This document shows, one piece after another, positions 35,493-44,703 of a stretch of DNA of 64,000 nt. Origin of the DNA: Brachybacterium nesterenkovii (GTDB taxonomy: Bacteria > Actinomycetota > Actinomycetes > Actinomycetales > Dermabacteraceae); contig NZ_FWFG01000035.1 in the NCBI RefSeq assembly GCF_900163655.1, positions 1 to 64,000 on the forward strand, in the 5' to 3' direction. The position numbers were made by a program, and so were the translations under genes. The stretch's first letter is position 1. Every line of letters begins with the position of its first letter. The notes below the pieces were generated by a model. That model worked only from the letters and a program-made list of their open reading frames with translations, was not told where the DNA came from and did not search any database.

Positions 35493-35507
35493 TGAGAACG
35501 ATCCTCA
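35493..35507 (+). promoter_or_regulatory. Zur-like palindrome upstream of the AztD gene
   Basis: TGAGAACGATCCTCA has 7-1-7 symmetry with matching outer TGAG/CTCA and fits the TGAnAAnnATTnTCA-like shape of actinobacterial Zur boxes. It lies in the -35 region of a leaderless promoter (TACGGT at 35515-35520, 7 nt before the ATG at 35528). A second weaker palindrome, TGGGAACCGTTCGCA, occurs just inside the coding start. Confidence 0.6.
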
Positions 35508-35527
35508 GCAACTGCTACGGTCCCCGC

Positions 35528-36937
35528 ATGAGCTACATGGGAACCGTTCGCAATAATGGTGGCCTGTCGGCCGCCCTCCTCCTCTCCGGAGCCCTCGCCC
35601 TCACCGCGTGCGGCGGCCCGGCCGCGACCGACGGCGTGAGCGACGGGGGAGGCGCCGAGACCGTCTCCGCGGCCCCGGAGCGCACCGAGGTCGGCGCCCT
35701 GACCCCGCGCATCGTGCTGGCCCACGACACGGGCGTGGTCGTCCTCGACTCCGCCGACGGCTCGGAGCTCGCCGACGTGCCCGTGAAGGGCTATGCGCGC
35801 CTGGGCCATGCCGGCGACGGCCGCCACGTGATGGTCGCGGCCTCCGGCGGCTTCACCGCCCTGGACACCGGCCTCATCGAGAAGGCTCACGGCGACCACT
35901 CCCACTTCTTCACGCAGGAGCCCGTCCTCACGAAGGCCACCGTGAAGGGCGAGGAGCCCGGGCACGTCGTCCCCCACGGCGAGAGGACCGCCCTGTTCGA
36001 CGACGGCACGGGGCAGATGACCGTCTTCGATCCGGCCGCGCTCGCCGAGGGCACCCTCGGGGAGACCGCGAGGACGAAGACCTCCGCCCCGCACCACGGT
36101 GTCGCGGTGCCGCTGTCCGACGGCTCGCTCCTGCACACCGAGGGCACCGAGGACGAACGGCACAGCGTTGTCGTCCAGGACGCCTCCGGGACGGAGATCG
36201 CCCGCACCGACGAGTGCCCCGGCGTGCACGGCGAGGCCGCCGCCCAGCCGACCGCAAACGGCGACGTCGTCGCCATCGGCTGCACCGACGGACCCGTCGT
36301 CTACCGCGACGGCGCCTTCCACAAGTACGCCCCGATCCCCGGCCACGAGCGCTCCGGCAACCTCCAGGGCGTCGAGTCCTCGTCCGTCGTCCTCATGGAC
36401 GGCGAGCCCGTGACCGACGGCGGCGACGCCCGCGGCTCGACCACCATCGGCCTGCTCGACACCGCGACGGACGGGCCGGTCAAGACCGTCGACCTGGGCT
36501 CGGCCTACTGGTTCCGCTCGCTGGACCGCGGACCCGACGGCGAGGCCCTCGTGCTCACCGAGGACGGCGAGCTCAACATCATCGACCCGGCCACCGGGCA
36601 GATGAAGCACGAGGTCAAGGCCACCGAGCCGTGGACCGAGCCCGAGGACTGGCAGGAGCCGGCGCCCATGCTCGCCGTCGCCGACGGCACCGCCTTCGTG
36701 GCCGACCCGCAGCACAAGAAGCTCGCGATGATCGACATCGCCAGCGGGGAGACCTACCGCACGCTCGACCTGCCCGTGATCCCCCACGAGATCCAGGTGA
36801 CGACGGGCTCGCCGTCGGGCGAGATGCACGTCGGCGAGGCCGGTGCGTCCGACGCGGGCGGCGAGCACGAGGGCCACGAGCACGAGGGCCACGATCACGA
36901 GGGTCATGACCACGAGGGCGAGGGCCACGCCCACTGA
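35528..36937 (+). CDS. aztD: AztD-like periplasmic zinc metallochaperone
   Basis: A 469-aa exported protein. The signal peptide ends in a lipobox (LLLSGALALTAC, residues about 18-29). The body is a beta-propeller with repeated aspartate turns, and AHGDHSHFF (near residue 120) and HHGVAV resemble the metal-binding motifs of AztD. The last 26 residues form a His/Glu/Gly tail with the repeat HEGHDHEG. AztD passes zinc to the binding protein AztC of an ABC importer; no such importer is nearby. The Zur-like box predicts induction by zinc shortage. ATG 35528 is chosen from the spaced TACGGT box. Confidence 0.8.
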   Translation: MSYMGTVRNNGGLSAALLLSGALALTACGGPAATDGVSDGGGAETVSAAPERTEVGALTPRIVLAHDTGVVVLDSADGSELADVPVKGYARLGHAGDGRHVMVAASGGFTALDTGLIEKAHGDHSHFFTQEPVLTKATVKGEEPGHVVPHGERTALFDDGTGQMTVFDPAALAEGTLGETARTKTSAPHHGVAVPLSDGSLLHTEGTEDERHSVVVQDASGTEIARTDECPGVHGEAAAQPTANGDVVAIGCTDGPVVYRDGAFHKYAPIPGHERSGNLQGVESSSVVLMDGEPVTDGGDARGSTTIGLLDTATDGPVKTVDLGSAYWFRSLDRGPDGEALVLTEDGELNIIDPATGQMKHEVKATEPWTEPEDWQEPAPMLAVADGTAFVADPQHKKLAMIDIASGETYRTLDLPVIPHEIQVTTGSPSGEMHVGEAGASDAGGEHEGHEHEGHDHEGHDHEGEGHAH

Positions 36938-37007
36938 TCGGCCCGACGAGCCGCGGAGGGTCGGAGCGCACCGGGGGCGCGGCCCGGCCCTTCGCTCCGT
37001 CCGGGGG

Positions 37008-37586
37008 TCAGGAGCCGATAACCTCCGCCGCGTCCGCGAGCGCGATCTGCGGAGGGAACAGCCCCATCACGTGCAGCGCGGCCCGGCCGTTCTCGGCGGT
37101 GGAGGCCGCGCACGCGTCGCGCACCACGGTCGCGCGCATCCCGGCATCGGCGGCCGCGAGCGCCGTCGTGATCACGCAGCAGTCGGTCGAGACGCCCGCG
37201 AGCAGCAGGTGGGCGTCGGGCCCGACGGCGGCGGCGAGCTGGGCGCCCCACTTGCCGAAGGTCGGCTCGTCGATGGTCGGGTGCGCCGAGAGGCCGCGCG
37301 CCTCGTCGACCAGTGCGTACAGCGGATCGGAGGCGGAGACGTCCGCGAAGGGCCACGCCCGGAAGTAGTCGCCCCACGCGGTCGCGCGGTCCGCGGTGGG
37401 CAGCCACCGCGTCACGAGCGTGCGCTCAGGGCCCACATGCGCGGCGAGCTCCCGGATGCGCTCCATCGCGGCCGGGAAGAACGGCGAGGCCCAGTCGCTG
37501 CCCGGGTCGGCGAAGATCCGCTGGGGATCGATGACGACGAGCCGGACGGGCCGGCCCTCGTCGAAGCGGTCGCGGTCCTCAGTCAC
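37008..37586 (-). CDS. Isochorismatase-family cysteine hydrolase
   Basis: A 192-aa hydrolase. The catalytic triad is present: Asp in VVIDPQRIF, Lys in EPTFGKWG and Cys in GVSTDCCVITT. The family includes nicotinamidases, ureidoacrylate and N-carbamoyl amidases. Overlap by 8 bp with the upstream NCS1 permease suggests it hydrolyses the imported compound, for example a pyrimidine- or hydantoin-type amide; the substrate is not determined. Confidence 0.85.
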   Translation of the reverse strand: MTEDRDRFDEGRPVRLVVIDPQRIFADPGSDWASPFFPAAMERIRELAAHVGPERTLVTRWLPTADRATAWGDYFRAWPFADVSASDPLYALVDEARGLSAHPTIDEPTFGKWGAQLAAAVGPDAHLLLAGVSTDCCVITTALAAADAGMRATVVRDACAASTAENGRAALHVMGLFPPQIALADAAEVIGS

Positions 37587-39129
37587 GGCTCCTCAGTCCC
37601 TCCTCCTGCGCGCGGATCCGCCTGCGCCGCGCGATCGCGGTGACGGCGAAGCCGAGCACGAGCGCGAGCAGCACGCCCAGGTTCGAGTAGGCCCACGGGC
37701 CGTCCCAGTAGGCGCCCGCGGGATCGGCCACGTGCGTGCCCAGGCCCAGGGGCTCGAGCAGGTAGCCCTGCCAGTTGTTCCACGGCGCCTCGGCCGCGTA
37801 CGTGTTGACCACCAGGCCCCAGCCGAGGACGGAGGCGATGAGCATCGTCGCCACGGAGATCCAGTCGACGGATCCGTAGCGGCCGCGGGCGTCGAACAGC
37901 GCGGCCTCGTCGTAGTCCGTGCGGCGGGTCAGGACGTCGGCGATGAGGATCCCGGCCCACGCCGCCACCGGCACGCCCAGCGTGATGAGGAAGCTCTGGA
38001 ACGGGCCGATGAAGCTGGTCGCGAAGAACACCACCCAGATGGTGCCCGCGGTCAGGATCGCCCCGTCGATGAAGGCCGCGAGCGGCCGGGGGATGCGGAT
38101 GCCCAGGCTCAGCAGCGTCAGGCCCGAGGAGTAGATGCCGTTGACGGCGCCCGAGACGAGGGTCAGCACGGCCACGATCCAGAACGGCACGAGCGCCCAG
38201 ATCGGCAGCAGCGTCACCAGGGTGCCGACGGGGTCCGTGGAGATCCGGTCCATCACCTTCGCGTCGGAGCCGGCGAGCAGCAGCCCGAAGACCACCAGGA
38301 TCACCGGGGCCGCGGAGCCGCCGATCGTGTTCCAGGCGACGATCGCGCCGTCGGACGCGGTGCGCTTCTGGTAGCGCGACCAGTCGGCGGAGATGTTGAT
38401 CCAGCCCAGCCCGAAGCCCGTCATCACCATCACGAGCGCGCCGATCATCTGCTGCGGCGTGCCCGAGGGGAGCGCGGCGACGGCCTCCCAGTCGATGTGG
38501 GGAATGGTCAGGAGCATGAACAGCACGGTCATCGCGCCCGTCGCCCACGTCAGGACCGACTGGATGCGCATGATCGTGTGATAGCCCAGGACGGAGGCGA
38601 CCACGATGATCGCGGCGATGATGAGCGTCGCGATGACCAGCACCGCCGTGCCGGACGACAGCCCGAGCGCCTGCAGCACGGTGGCCGTCGCGAGCACCGC
38701 GGAGATCGCCAGCATCGTCTCCCAGCCGATCGAGGTGAGCCACGAGACGACACCGGGCAGCTTCTGCCCCGTCACGCCGAACGCGGCGCGCGAGAGCACC
38801 ATCGTCGGCGCGCTCCCGCGCTTGCCGGCGATCGCGACCAGTCCGCACAGCGCGAAGCTGATGACGATGCCGATCACGGCGACGATGCTCGCCTGCCAGA
38901 ACGAGATGCCCGCCTGCAGCAGGTAGGCGCCGTAGCTCATGCCGAACACGGACACGTTCGCGGCGAACCACGGCCAGAACAGGTCGCGCGGCCGGGCGGT
39001 GCGCTCGGACTCGGCGATGATCTCGATGCCGGTGGTCTCGACGAGGGTGCCGGGGCGGTCTTCGCGGTCGCCGCGCGAGGAGCCGGGGCTGCGAGAGGAG
39101 GACGACGAGGGCGGGGGGACGGACGACAT
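37579..39129 (-). CDS. NCS1-family cytosine/purine/hydantoin permease
   Basis: A 516-aa 12-helix permease. Characteristic segments are RDLFWPWFAANVSVFGMSYG at helix 1, the helix-3 region SRAAFGVTGQKLPGVVSWLTSIGWE and GWINISADWSRY in helix 6. CodB-like members import nucleobases or related ring compounds with a cation. The first 45 residues are a Ser/Arg/Gly-rich tail. The downstream amidohydrolase overlaps it, giving a two-gene uptake-and-hydrolysis operon. Confidence 0.88.
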   Translation of the reverse strand: MSSVPPPSSSSSRSPGSSRGDREDRPGTLVETTGIEIIAESERTARPRDLFWPWFAANVSVFGMSYGAYLLQAGISFWQASIVAVIGIVISFALCGLVAIAGKRGSAPTMVLSRAAFGVTGQKLPGVVSWLTSIGWETMLAISAVLATATVLQALGLSSGTAVLVIATLIIAAIIVVASVLGYHTIMRIQSVLTWATGAMTVLFMLLTIPHIDWEAVAALPSGTPQQMIGALVMVMTGFGLGWINISADWSRYQKRTASDGAIVAWNTIGGSAAPVILVVFGLLLAGSDAKVMDRISTDPVGTLVTLLPIWALVPFWIVAVLTLVSGAVNGIYSSGLTLLSLGIRIPRPLAAFIDGAILTAGTIWVVFFATSFIGPFQSFLITLGVPVAAWAGILIADVLTRRTDYDEAALFDARGRYGSVDWISVATMLIASVLGWGLVVNTYAAEAPWNNWQGYLLEPLGLGTHVADPAGAYWDGPWAYSNLGVLLALVLGFAVTAIARRRRIRAQEEGLRSRD

Positions 39130-39212
39130 GGTCGCCTCCGTGGGGGTTCAGCGGGGAGGGGTGGCCTTACCGTACCTGGCCGTCGGCGACGACACCGGGC
39201 GGCTCACGCCGC

Positions 39213-39218
39213 TACCGT
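39213..39218 (+). promoter_or_regulatory. Leaderless -10 box of the YjbR gene
   Basis: TACCGT lies 6 nt before the ATG at 39225. Confidence 0.5.
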
Positions 39219-39224
39219 GGCCCC

Positions 39225-39635
39225 ATGGACGCGAACGCCCTGACCGCCGCGGCCGCCGCTCGTACCGAGGAGCTCCCGGGCGCGCAGCTGACCCATCCCT
39301 TCGGCCCGGACTGGGACGTGTACAAGGTGCGCGGCAAGGTGTTCATGCTGATCACGGAGATCACCGGGGAGCCGATGGCGACGGTGAAGTCCGACCCTGC
39401 CGACTCGCGCGCGCTGCGCGAGGCCTACGACGACATCTCGCCCGGCTACCACATGAACAAGAAGCACTGGATCACGATGACCGGAGGCGGGCGGCTCGAC
39501 GGGCAGATGGTCGCGGACCTCGTCACCGAGTCGTATCTGCTGGTGGTCGAGAAGCTCCCGCGTGCTCAGCGCCCGGTGGACCCGGCGACGTTCGGGCAGG
39601 ACGGGTCGAGCGAGCAGGACGCGGCGAACGGGTAA
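39225..39635 (+). CDS. MmcQ/YjbR-family protein
   Basis: A 136-aa protein of the YjbR fold (DNA-binding-like double-wing). Typical residues are THPFGPDWDVYKVRGKVFML near position 23, TVKSDPADSRALREAYDDISPGYHMNKKHWITM and the C-terminal LVTESYLLVVEKLP. The role is unknown; the fold is widespread in actinobacteria. Confidence 0.88.
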   Translation: MDANALTAAAAARTEELPGAQLTHPFGPDWDVYKVRGKVFMLITEITGEPMATVKSDPADSRALREAYDDISPGYHMNKKHWITMTGGGRLDGQMVADLVTESYLLVVEKLPRAQRPVDPATFGQDGSSEQDAANG

Positions 39636-39783
39636 GACGCGGAGGACTCCCGGGGAGGGACGGAGCGTGAGGCGCCGGGCGACCGCCGCAGGCCCTGAGA
39701 TCGCTGTCGTGTGCGCCCCCCGTCGTGCGTGCGGGGTCCCGCGGGAGGTGTCGCGAGCGATCGGAGGCTGATATCCCGGACGG

Positions 39784-40962
39784 GTGACCGTCCCGCCCGC
39801 TCCAGCCCCGTCGCCATCGTCCGATCCCTCGTCGGCCCGGCCGGACGCCTCGCCGCCCCGACCCGCACCCGCCGGGTCAGCGCACCCCCATCCCCTCACC
39901 GTCCTCCGCGGGGCCCACCCGCGCCGCCTGCTGCGCCTGGGCCCCGGACTCGCCGACCACATCCCCTCCTTCCGGATCGCAATGGGCGTGGCCGGGCCGC
40001 TCGCCGTGCTGCTGGCGATGGGCCATCCGGCCTGGACGCTCTACGGCTCCTTCGGCGCGTTCACCGGCATCTACTCCCGCTATGAGCCGACGCGGCTGCG
40101 CTTCCGACGGCAGAGTCTGATCGGGCTGATCCTCACGATCTGCGTGAGCGTTGGCGCTCTCGTCGCGCAGACGGCCGCGACCTGGCCGACCGGACCGGCG
40201 GAGGCCCTGCGCCTGGTCGTCCCCGCCCTGCTCGCGGCCGGGTGCGCGACGGTCGTGACGGCTCGCGGGCTGCGGCCGGGCGGGGCGCTGTTCCCGCTGT
40301 TCGGGGTAGGGGCGGTGTCGACGGCGCCCCCGAGCGCGAGCGTCGCCACGGCCGCCCTGGTCGCGGGCCTGAGCGCCGCCTGGTGCGTGCTGCTGGGGCT
40401 GGCGGGCCACTACCTGGGCGAGCGCCACCCCGACGCGGATGTGCCCGACGCCCCGCGGGTGCGCCCAGCTCAGCTGGCTGGGGAGTTCGCGCGATACGCG
40501 GTCGCGGCGCTCGTCGCCGGGCTGCTGGGGTCGATGACCGGGCTCATGTCCCCGTACTGGGCGCAGGTCGCGGCGGTCGTGCCGCTGTCGGCGGTGCGCC
40601 GCGATGCGCAGATCGAGCGCGGTCTGCACCGCGTGATCGGGACGGCGGCCGGGGTGGTCGTCACCGCGTTCCTGCTCTCGTTCCCCGCGCAGCCGTGGCA
40701 GCTGGCCGTGTGGGTGGTGCTGCTGCAGTTCCTCACCGAGATGTTCGTGCTGCGCAACTATGTGCTGTCGCTGCTGTTCGTCACGCCGATGGCGCTGCTG
40801 ATGGTGCAGCTGGGGCATCCGCTGCCGGCGGTGCCGCTGCTGCAGGCCCGGGTGATCGAGACGGTCATCGGCGTCGCGGTCGCGCTCGCCGTCGTGCTGG
40901 CGGGCGGCGCGTGGTCGCGGTGGCGGCGGCGTCGGACGGCCGGGCCCGATACGGTGGCCTGA
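39784..40962 (+). CDS. FUSC-family membrane protein
   Basis: A 392-aa protein with about 10 membrane segments in two groups and the FUSC/aromatic-acid-exporter features AMGHPAWTLYGSFGAFTGIYSR (near residue 78) and SPYWAQVAAVVPLSAVRRDAQIERGLHRVIGTAAGVV in the second half. Such proteins are linked to export of aromatic acids or to membrane stress. It starts at GTG 39784 within Pro-rich sequence, so the exact start is uncertain. Confidence 0.8.
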   Translation: MTVPPAPAPSPSSDPSSARPDASPPRPAPAGSAHPHPLTVLRGAHPRRLLRLGPGLADHIPSFRIAMGVAGPLAVLLAMGHPAWTLYGSFGAFTGIYSRYEPTRLRFRRQSLIGLILTICVSVGALVAQTAATWPTGPAEALRLVVPALLAAGCATVVTARGLRPGGALFPLFGVGAVSTAPPSASVATAALVAGLSAAWCVLLGLAGHYLGERHPDADVPDAPRVRPAQLAGEFARYAVAALVAGLLGSMTGLMSPYWAQVAAVVPLSAVRRDAQIERGLHRVIGTAAGVVVTAFLLSFPAQPWQLAVWVVLLQFLTEMFVLRNYVLSLLFVTPMALLMVQLGHPLPAVPLLQARVIETVIGVAVALAVVLAGGAWSRWRRRRTAGPDTVA

Positions 40963-41048
40963 GAGGGCGCGGAAGCGGGAGAGTTCCGGTGACGACGCGG
41001 GCGAGCTGAGACCCGGCGACCCTGATGCCGCGCGGGAGGGGAGGCGCC

Positions 41049-41510
41049 ATGAGGAACCGGACGATCGCGACCGTGATCGTGCTGCCGATCGTCCTGTCCG
41101 TCCTGCTCACGTGGGGGATCGTGCGCTCGGACGCGACGATGATCGCGAGCGGGGCGGCCGGGCTCGCGGCGACGATCGGCCTCGGCTGGTTCTCCCTGCG
41201 CCGCGGACGGCACGTGCCGCTCGAGCGGGCGCGGGCGCTCGCCGCCGATGATGGCGCGGCGATCGTGCTGTGGAAGCCCGGCTGCGGGTACTGCGAGGTC
41301 CTGCTGCACCGCCTGCGCCGCCGCGACGATATCGCCTGGGTGAACGTGTGGGCCGACGATGAGGCGAATGCCCTGGTGCGGTCCGTGAACGGCGGGGACG
41401 AGCTCACCCCTACCGTGCTCGTCGGGGAGATGGTGCTGCGCAATCCGTCGGCCGCGGAGCTGGCCGCGGTGCTCGACGGGCGCTCTGGCGTGCTCCGACC
41501 CGCGGGCTGA
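41049..41510 (+). CDS. Membrane-anchored glutaredoxin-like protein
   Basis: A 153-aa protein with two N-terminal hydrophobic segments (about residues 5-45) and a glutaredoxin/thioredoxin fold. The redox motif is KPGCGYCEVLL (CxxC), and the cis-Pro loop is LTPTVLVG. GNGGDE-like positions (NGGDELTP) match NrdH/mycoredoxin-type domains. Active-site Cys residues would face the cytoplasm if both helices cross the membrane. ATG 41049 follows GGAGGGGAGGC. Confidence 0.8.
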   Translation: MRNRTIATVIVLPIVLSVLLTWGIVRSDATMIASGAAGLAATIGLGWFSLRRGRHVPLERARALAADDGAAIVLWKPGCGYCEVLLHRLRRRDDIAWVNVWADDEANALVRSVNGGDELTPTVLVGEMVLRNPSAAELAAVLDGRSGVLRPAG

Positions 41511-41610
41511 GAGAGCGCTCGGGGAGACCCCAGCGCGCCTCCAGCGGGAGCCTCCTCAGCGGATCTCCAGGGGGAGTCGTCATGGAGCCCCCTCGGCGAG
41601 CCTCCTCGGT

Positions 41611-41754
41611 GGCCCGGGCGGGGCGCGTCGCGACGGCCCGGACGGGGTGAGCCTCTGTGGCCCGGACGGGAGGGAGCGCGACGGCCCGAGCGAGGTGAGC
41701 CGCGACGGCCCGGACGGGGTGAGCCACAGCGGCCCGCATGGGGCGCGTCGCGTT
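41611..41754 (+). repeat. 24-bp tandem repeat, six units
   Basis: The anchor GGCCCG occurs exactly every 24 bp at 41611, 41635, 41659, 41683, 41707 and 41731. Units read like GGCCCGGACGGGGTGAGCC plus a short variable end. The rest of 41511-41931 is non-coding apart from a promoter-like AT-richer patch near 41755-41785 containing TTGTCCACAG. Confidence 0.85.
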
Positions 41755-41931
41755 TCCTCCACAATCACAGTTGTCCACAGTGCAGAGTGGCGATGACCTG
41801 CGGGCTTCGTTCGTCAGACCCCCTCCGTAGCGTGGTCTCATCAGTCGAGGACGGGCCATCGGGGCCGGTTCTCGCAGGGCGGTCCTCGCAGGCCGTCCTG
41901 ATGGGACCGATCGCGGGAGGAGGTGACGGGA

Positions 41932-43635
41932 ATGGGGCTGTCGACGGGACGATCGTTCGAGGAGTGGCTGGAGGAGCGGGACGGGGCGCGGAATGGGCCG
42001 CGCGGCCGTCGCCGGAGCGCGCGGGCGGATGGGAGCGGGCGGGCGGACGGGAACGGCGCTGATCTGATGGGCACGAGCACTTCGGCCTCGGCGGCCACGA
42101 GCGGCACTGCCGCGCCGGATGGCGCTGTCGTCGGCGCCGCGGAGTCCGCCCGCCAGGCCGCCGCGCTGCTGGATCGGGCGCGCGAGCTCATCCGCCTGGC
42201 CGACGCGCTCCTCGCCCCGCTGCCGCGCCTGACCGCGACCGATGCCGGAGTGCGCGGCGGCAGAACAGACGACGACGGAGGTCACGCCGACGGCGCGCTG
42301 CATGACGAGGACGCCCTCGTGACCTGCGTCGAGGTGGCCGAGCGGATCGCCGCGGTGGCGAGCTCCGCCCAACGCCGGGCCTCCGTCGCCTACCGCGCCT
42401 CACGGATCGCGGCCCAGCGTGCGGCCGGTGTCGCCGCGCGCGACCTCGGCCGCGGGGTGGCCGAGGAGATCGCCCTGGCCCGGCGCATCACGCCCACCGC
42501 GGCGTCGAACCAGATCGCCCTGGGCCGTGTGATCGTCGAGTCCCTGCCGTGCACCGAGTCCCTGCTCGCCGCCGGGGAGATCAGCGCATGGGCGGCCGAT
42601 GAGGTCGCCAAGGCCGTCATCACCCTGTCCGACGCCGATCGCGCCCGCGTGGATGCGGACCTCGCCCCGCGCCTGCCCGAGGTCACCGCCCGTCGGGCCG
42701 GTGCCCTCGCCCGGGCTCGCGCCGCCGAGCTCGACCAGGAGGCCGCCCTGGCGCGGATGCGCCGCGAGGTCGACCAGCGGGCTGTGACCATCCGCCCGGT
42801 GAGCGATGTGCTCGTGCGCGTCTCGGCGCTGCTGCCGACGGCGCAGGGCGTGGCCGTGTATGCCGCGCTGGACCGGACGGCCCGTGGCGCCCGCGCGCAG
42901 GGTGATGAGCGCAGCCGTGGCCAGCACATGGCCGACACCCTCTTCTCCCGCGTCACCGGTCTCGAGAGGGTCGAGCACGCGGACGTGGAGGTGCAGCTGC
43001 TCATGACCGACCGGGCGCTGCTCGGCGGCGGTGCGGACACTGCATGGCTCGACGGTCACCCGCTGCCGGCGCAGATCGCGCGCCACCTGGTGCTCGGGGG
43101 AGAGCCAGGCTGTGCGGGTGCGGGTGCGGGTGCGGGTGCGGGTGCGGGTGCGGATGGGGATACGGATGGGGGTGCGGGTGCCGCGACGGCGGGGAAGGAC
43201 CGGGATCCGGTCGGCGGAGCGGGAATCCCTGCCTCGTCCAGCTGCGGAACGACCACCCCGCCCGACGTGCGGCGCTTCATCCGCCGTCTCTACACCGACC
43301 CCGACACCGGTGCGCTCCGCGACGCCGATACCCGCCGCCGCCTCTTCACCGGTGCTGTCCGGTCGCACGTGCTCCTGCGGGACCGCCACTGCCGCGGCCC
43401 CTGGTGCGACGGCGCCATCGCCCACGTCCACCACGTGCAGGGCTGGGCGGAGGGCGGCGACACCACCGCTGACAACGGCGTGGGCACCTGCGCGCGTCTC
43501 AACCTCGCCGTCGAGATGCCCGGATGGAGCACGGCGAGCGAAGCGGACGGGACGCTGCGGATCACCACGCCCACGGGGCGGGAGCACCGGTCTCCACCGC
43601 CGCCGCTGCGTCAGCCGGACGCGGAGCCGCCGTGA
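41932..43635 (+). CDS. DUF222/HNH-endonuclease domain protein
   Basis: A 567-aa protein of the abundant actinobacterial DUF222-HNH (13E12-type repeat) family. A long helical DUF222 domain spans about residues 60-380 and the HNH domain is C-terminal: RHCRGPWCDGAIAHVHHVQGWAEGGDTTADNG. The final His pair that normally follows the CxxHH position is replaced (CARLNLAVE), so metal binding may be altered. A Gly-Ala run near residue 395 is encoded by six GCGGGT units. ATG 41932 follows AGGAGG with good spacing. The cellular role is unknown; members may be mobile-element-related. Confidence 0.85.
   Translation: MGLSTGRSFEEWLEERDGARNGPRGRRRSARADGSGRADGNGADLMGTSTSASAATSGTAAPDGAVVGAAESARQAAALLDRARELIRLADALLAPLPRLTATDAGVRGGRTDDDGGHADGALHDEDALVTCVEVAERIAAVASSAQRRASVAYRASRIAAQRAAGVAARDLGRGVAEEIALARRITPTAASNQIALGRVIVESLPCTESLLAAGEISAWAADEVAKAVITLSDADRARVDADLAPRLPEVTARRAGALARARAAELDQEAALARMRREVDQRAVTIRPVSDVLVRVSALLPTAQGVAVYAALDRTARGARAQGDERSRGQHMADTLFSRVTGLERVEHADVEVQLLMTDRALLGGGADTAWLDGHPLPAQIARHLVLGGEPGCAGAGAGAGAGAGADGDTDGGAGAATAGKDRDPVGGAGIPASSSCGTTTPPDVRRFIRRLYTDPDTGALRDADTRRRLFTGAVRSHVLLRDRHCRGPWCDGAIAHVHHVQGWAEGGDTTADNGVGTCARLNLAVEMPGWSTASEADGTLRITTPTGREHRSPPPPLRQPDAEPP
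43114..43149 (+). repeat. Hexanucleotide microsatellite (GCGGGT)6
   Basis: Six perfect GCGGGT units followed by imperfect ones encode an alternating Gly-Ala linker in the DUF222-HNH protein. Slippage would change linker length without shifting frame. Confidence 0.85.
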
Positions 43636-43651
43636 TGAACGCGGCGGTGGA

Positions 43652-44614
43652 TCACTCCCCGCCGTCTCCGGACGGGGAGCCGTCCATGGAGTCCGATTCC
43701 TCGTCGTCGTGCTCCACGACCGGGATGAGCGCGATGAGCACGCCCAGCAGAGTCTCCGGTGAGACCGCGGACAGGCCGTGCTCGGTGCGCTCGACGCCCG
43801 CAGCGTCCGGCCCGGTCTCCTCCGCGGGGGCCGTGTCGATGCGCCCGTTGTCGAGGACCTGCATGCGGCCTTCCGAAGCGACGATCGTGGCCTGCGACCC
43901 CTCGCCGATCCCGAGCGACGTGACGATCGCCAGCGATCGCGCTCCGGGGAACAGATCCAGCCGGTCCGCCTCGCCAGTCGGCAGCGTGATGGTCTCGATC
44001 TCGCCGTCCTCGCTGGCGTCCTCGAACGGGTCGACGAACCGGGCCAGTCGGCTCGGCACGTCATCGAGAGCAGGGACCGAGAAATGGTGGAACCCGTCGA
44101 TCGACACGTACTCCTCGAGGACCCCGCCGGCCGGGAACATGTACTCCGCCAGCACCGTCGTGCCGCCGGCGAGAGTGCGCTGGACGATCACCAGCGCTTC
44201 CGGGATCCGCCGCAGGGTCAGCACACCGGCGAGACTGCGGCCCAGCTGCAGCGGACGCAGCTCCCCCGCGCCCGTGATGATGTCGCCCTCGGGCTCCTCC
44301 GTCTCCTCGTCCTCGCCGCGGGGACGAGCCAGGCGCCGTGCGGCGAGCGAGCGGACGGCAGCGGCGCATGAGCTGGTGCGGTCGACGCCGCTCCGGCTCA
44401 GGAAGGGGTCGCCGAGCACGGCATTCGCGGAGGGGCCGTCGATCCCCGCGAGCTCCTCGTCGGTCAGGATCATGAGCACGTCGGCGTCCTCGGCCGCTGT
44501 GCTGAGCACCTCCATCGCACCCAGCATGTCGCGCTCGGTGATGGGGAAGGCCAGCTCGGACGGGTCGATGTCCGACTCGGAGGGGCCGCTGTCGGACATG
44601 GTCGCGGAGGTCAT
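43652..44614 (-). CDS. EspG-like protein (putative ESX-type chaperone partner)
   Basis: A 320-aa acidic protein. Segments SCAAAVRSLAARRLARP, LRPLQLGRSLAGVLTLRRIPEALVIVQR and PAGGVLEEYVSIDGFHHFSVPAL follow the order seen in EspG-type ESX secretion-associated proteins, which chaperone WXG/PE/PPE-type cargo. The match is from memory of family style and is not strong. It lies downstream of the WXG100-like gene on the same strand, across a 266-bp stretch of 49-bp tandem repeats. ATG 44614 or 44599 is the start. An unrelated hypothetical protein is the alternative. Confidence 0.45.
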   Translation of the reverse strand: MTSATMSDSGPSESDIDPSELAFPITERDMLGAMEVLSTAAEDADVLMILTDEELAGIDGPSANAVLGDPFLSRSGVDRTSSCAAAVRSLAARRLARPRGEDEETEEPEGDIITGAGELRPLQLGRSLAGVLTLRRIPEALVIVQRTLAGGTTVLAEYMFPAGGVLEEYVSIDGFHHFSVPALDDVPSRLARFVDPFEDASEDGEIETITLPTGEADRLDLFPGARSLAIVTSLGIGEGSQATIVASEGRMQVLDNGRIDTAPAEETGPDAAGVERTEHGLSAVSPETLLGVLIALIPVVEHDDEESDSMDGSPSGDGGE

Positions 44615-44703
44615 GCGTCTCAGTCTCCGGGTGATCGGGGCGGAGGGAAGGAGGTGGGAGGCGACAGGCTGGCGAACTCTCGTCGTCGGCCCCCATCTGG
44701 GAT

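Noticed and set aside
36962-36999. Hairpin between the AztD-like and isochorismatase genes as a terminator
   Set aside because: CGGAGCG/CGCTCCG pairs across a loop of 24 nt with no T-run; too weak to call.
39764-39780. Possible extra hut operator before the FUSC gene
   Set aside because: GATATCCCGGACGG resembles the hut motif at about 12 of 17 positions, but the left arm is lost; this is likely by chance in GC-rich DNA.
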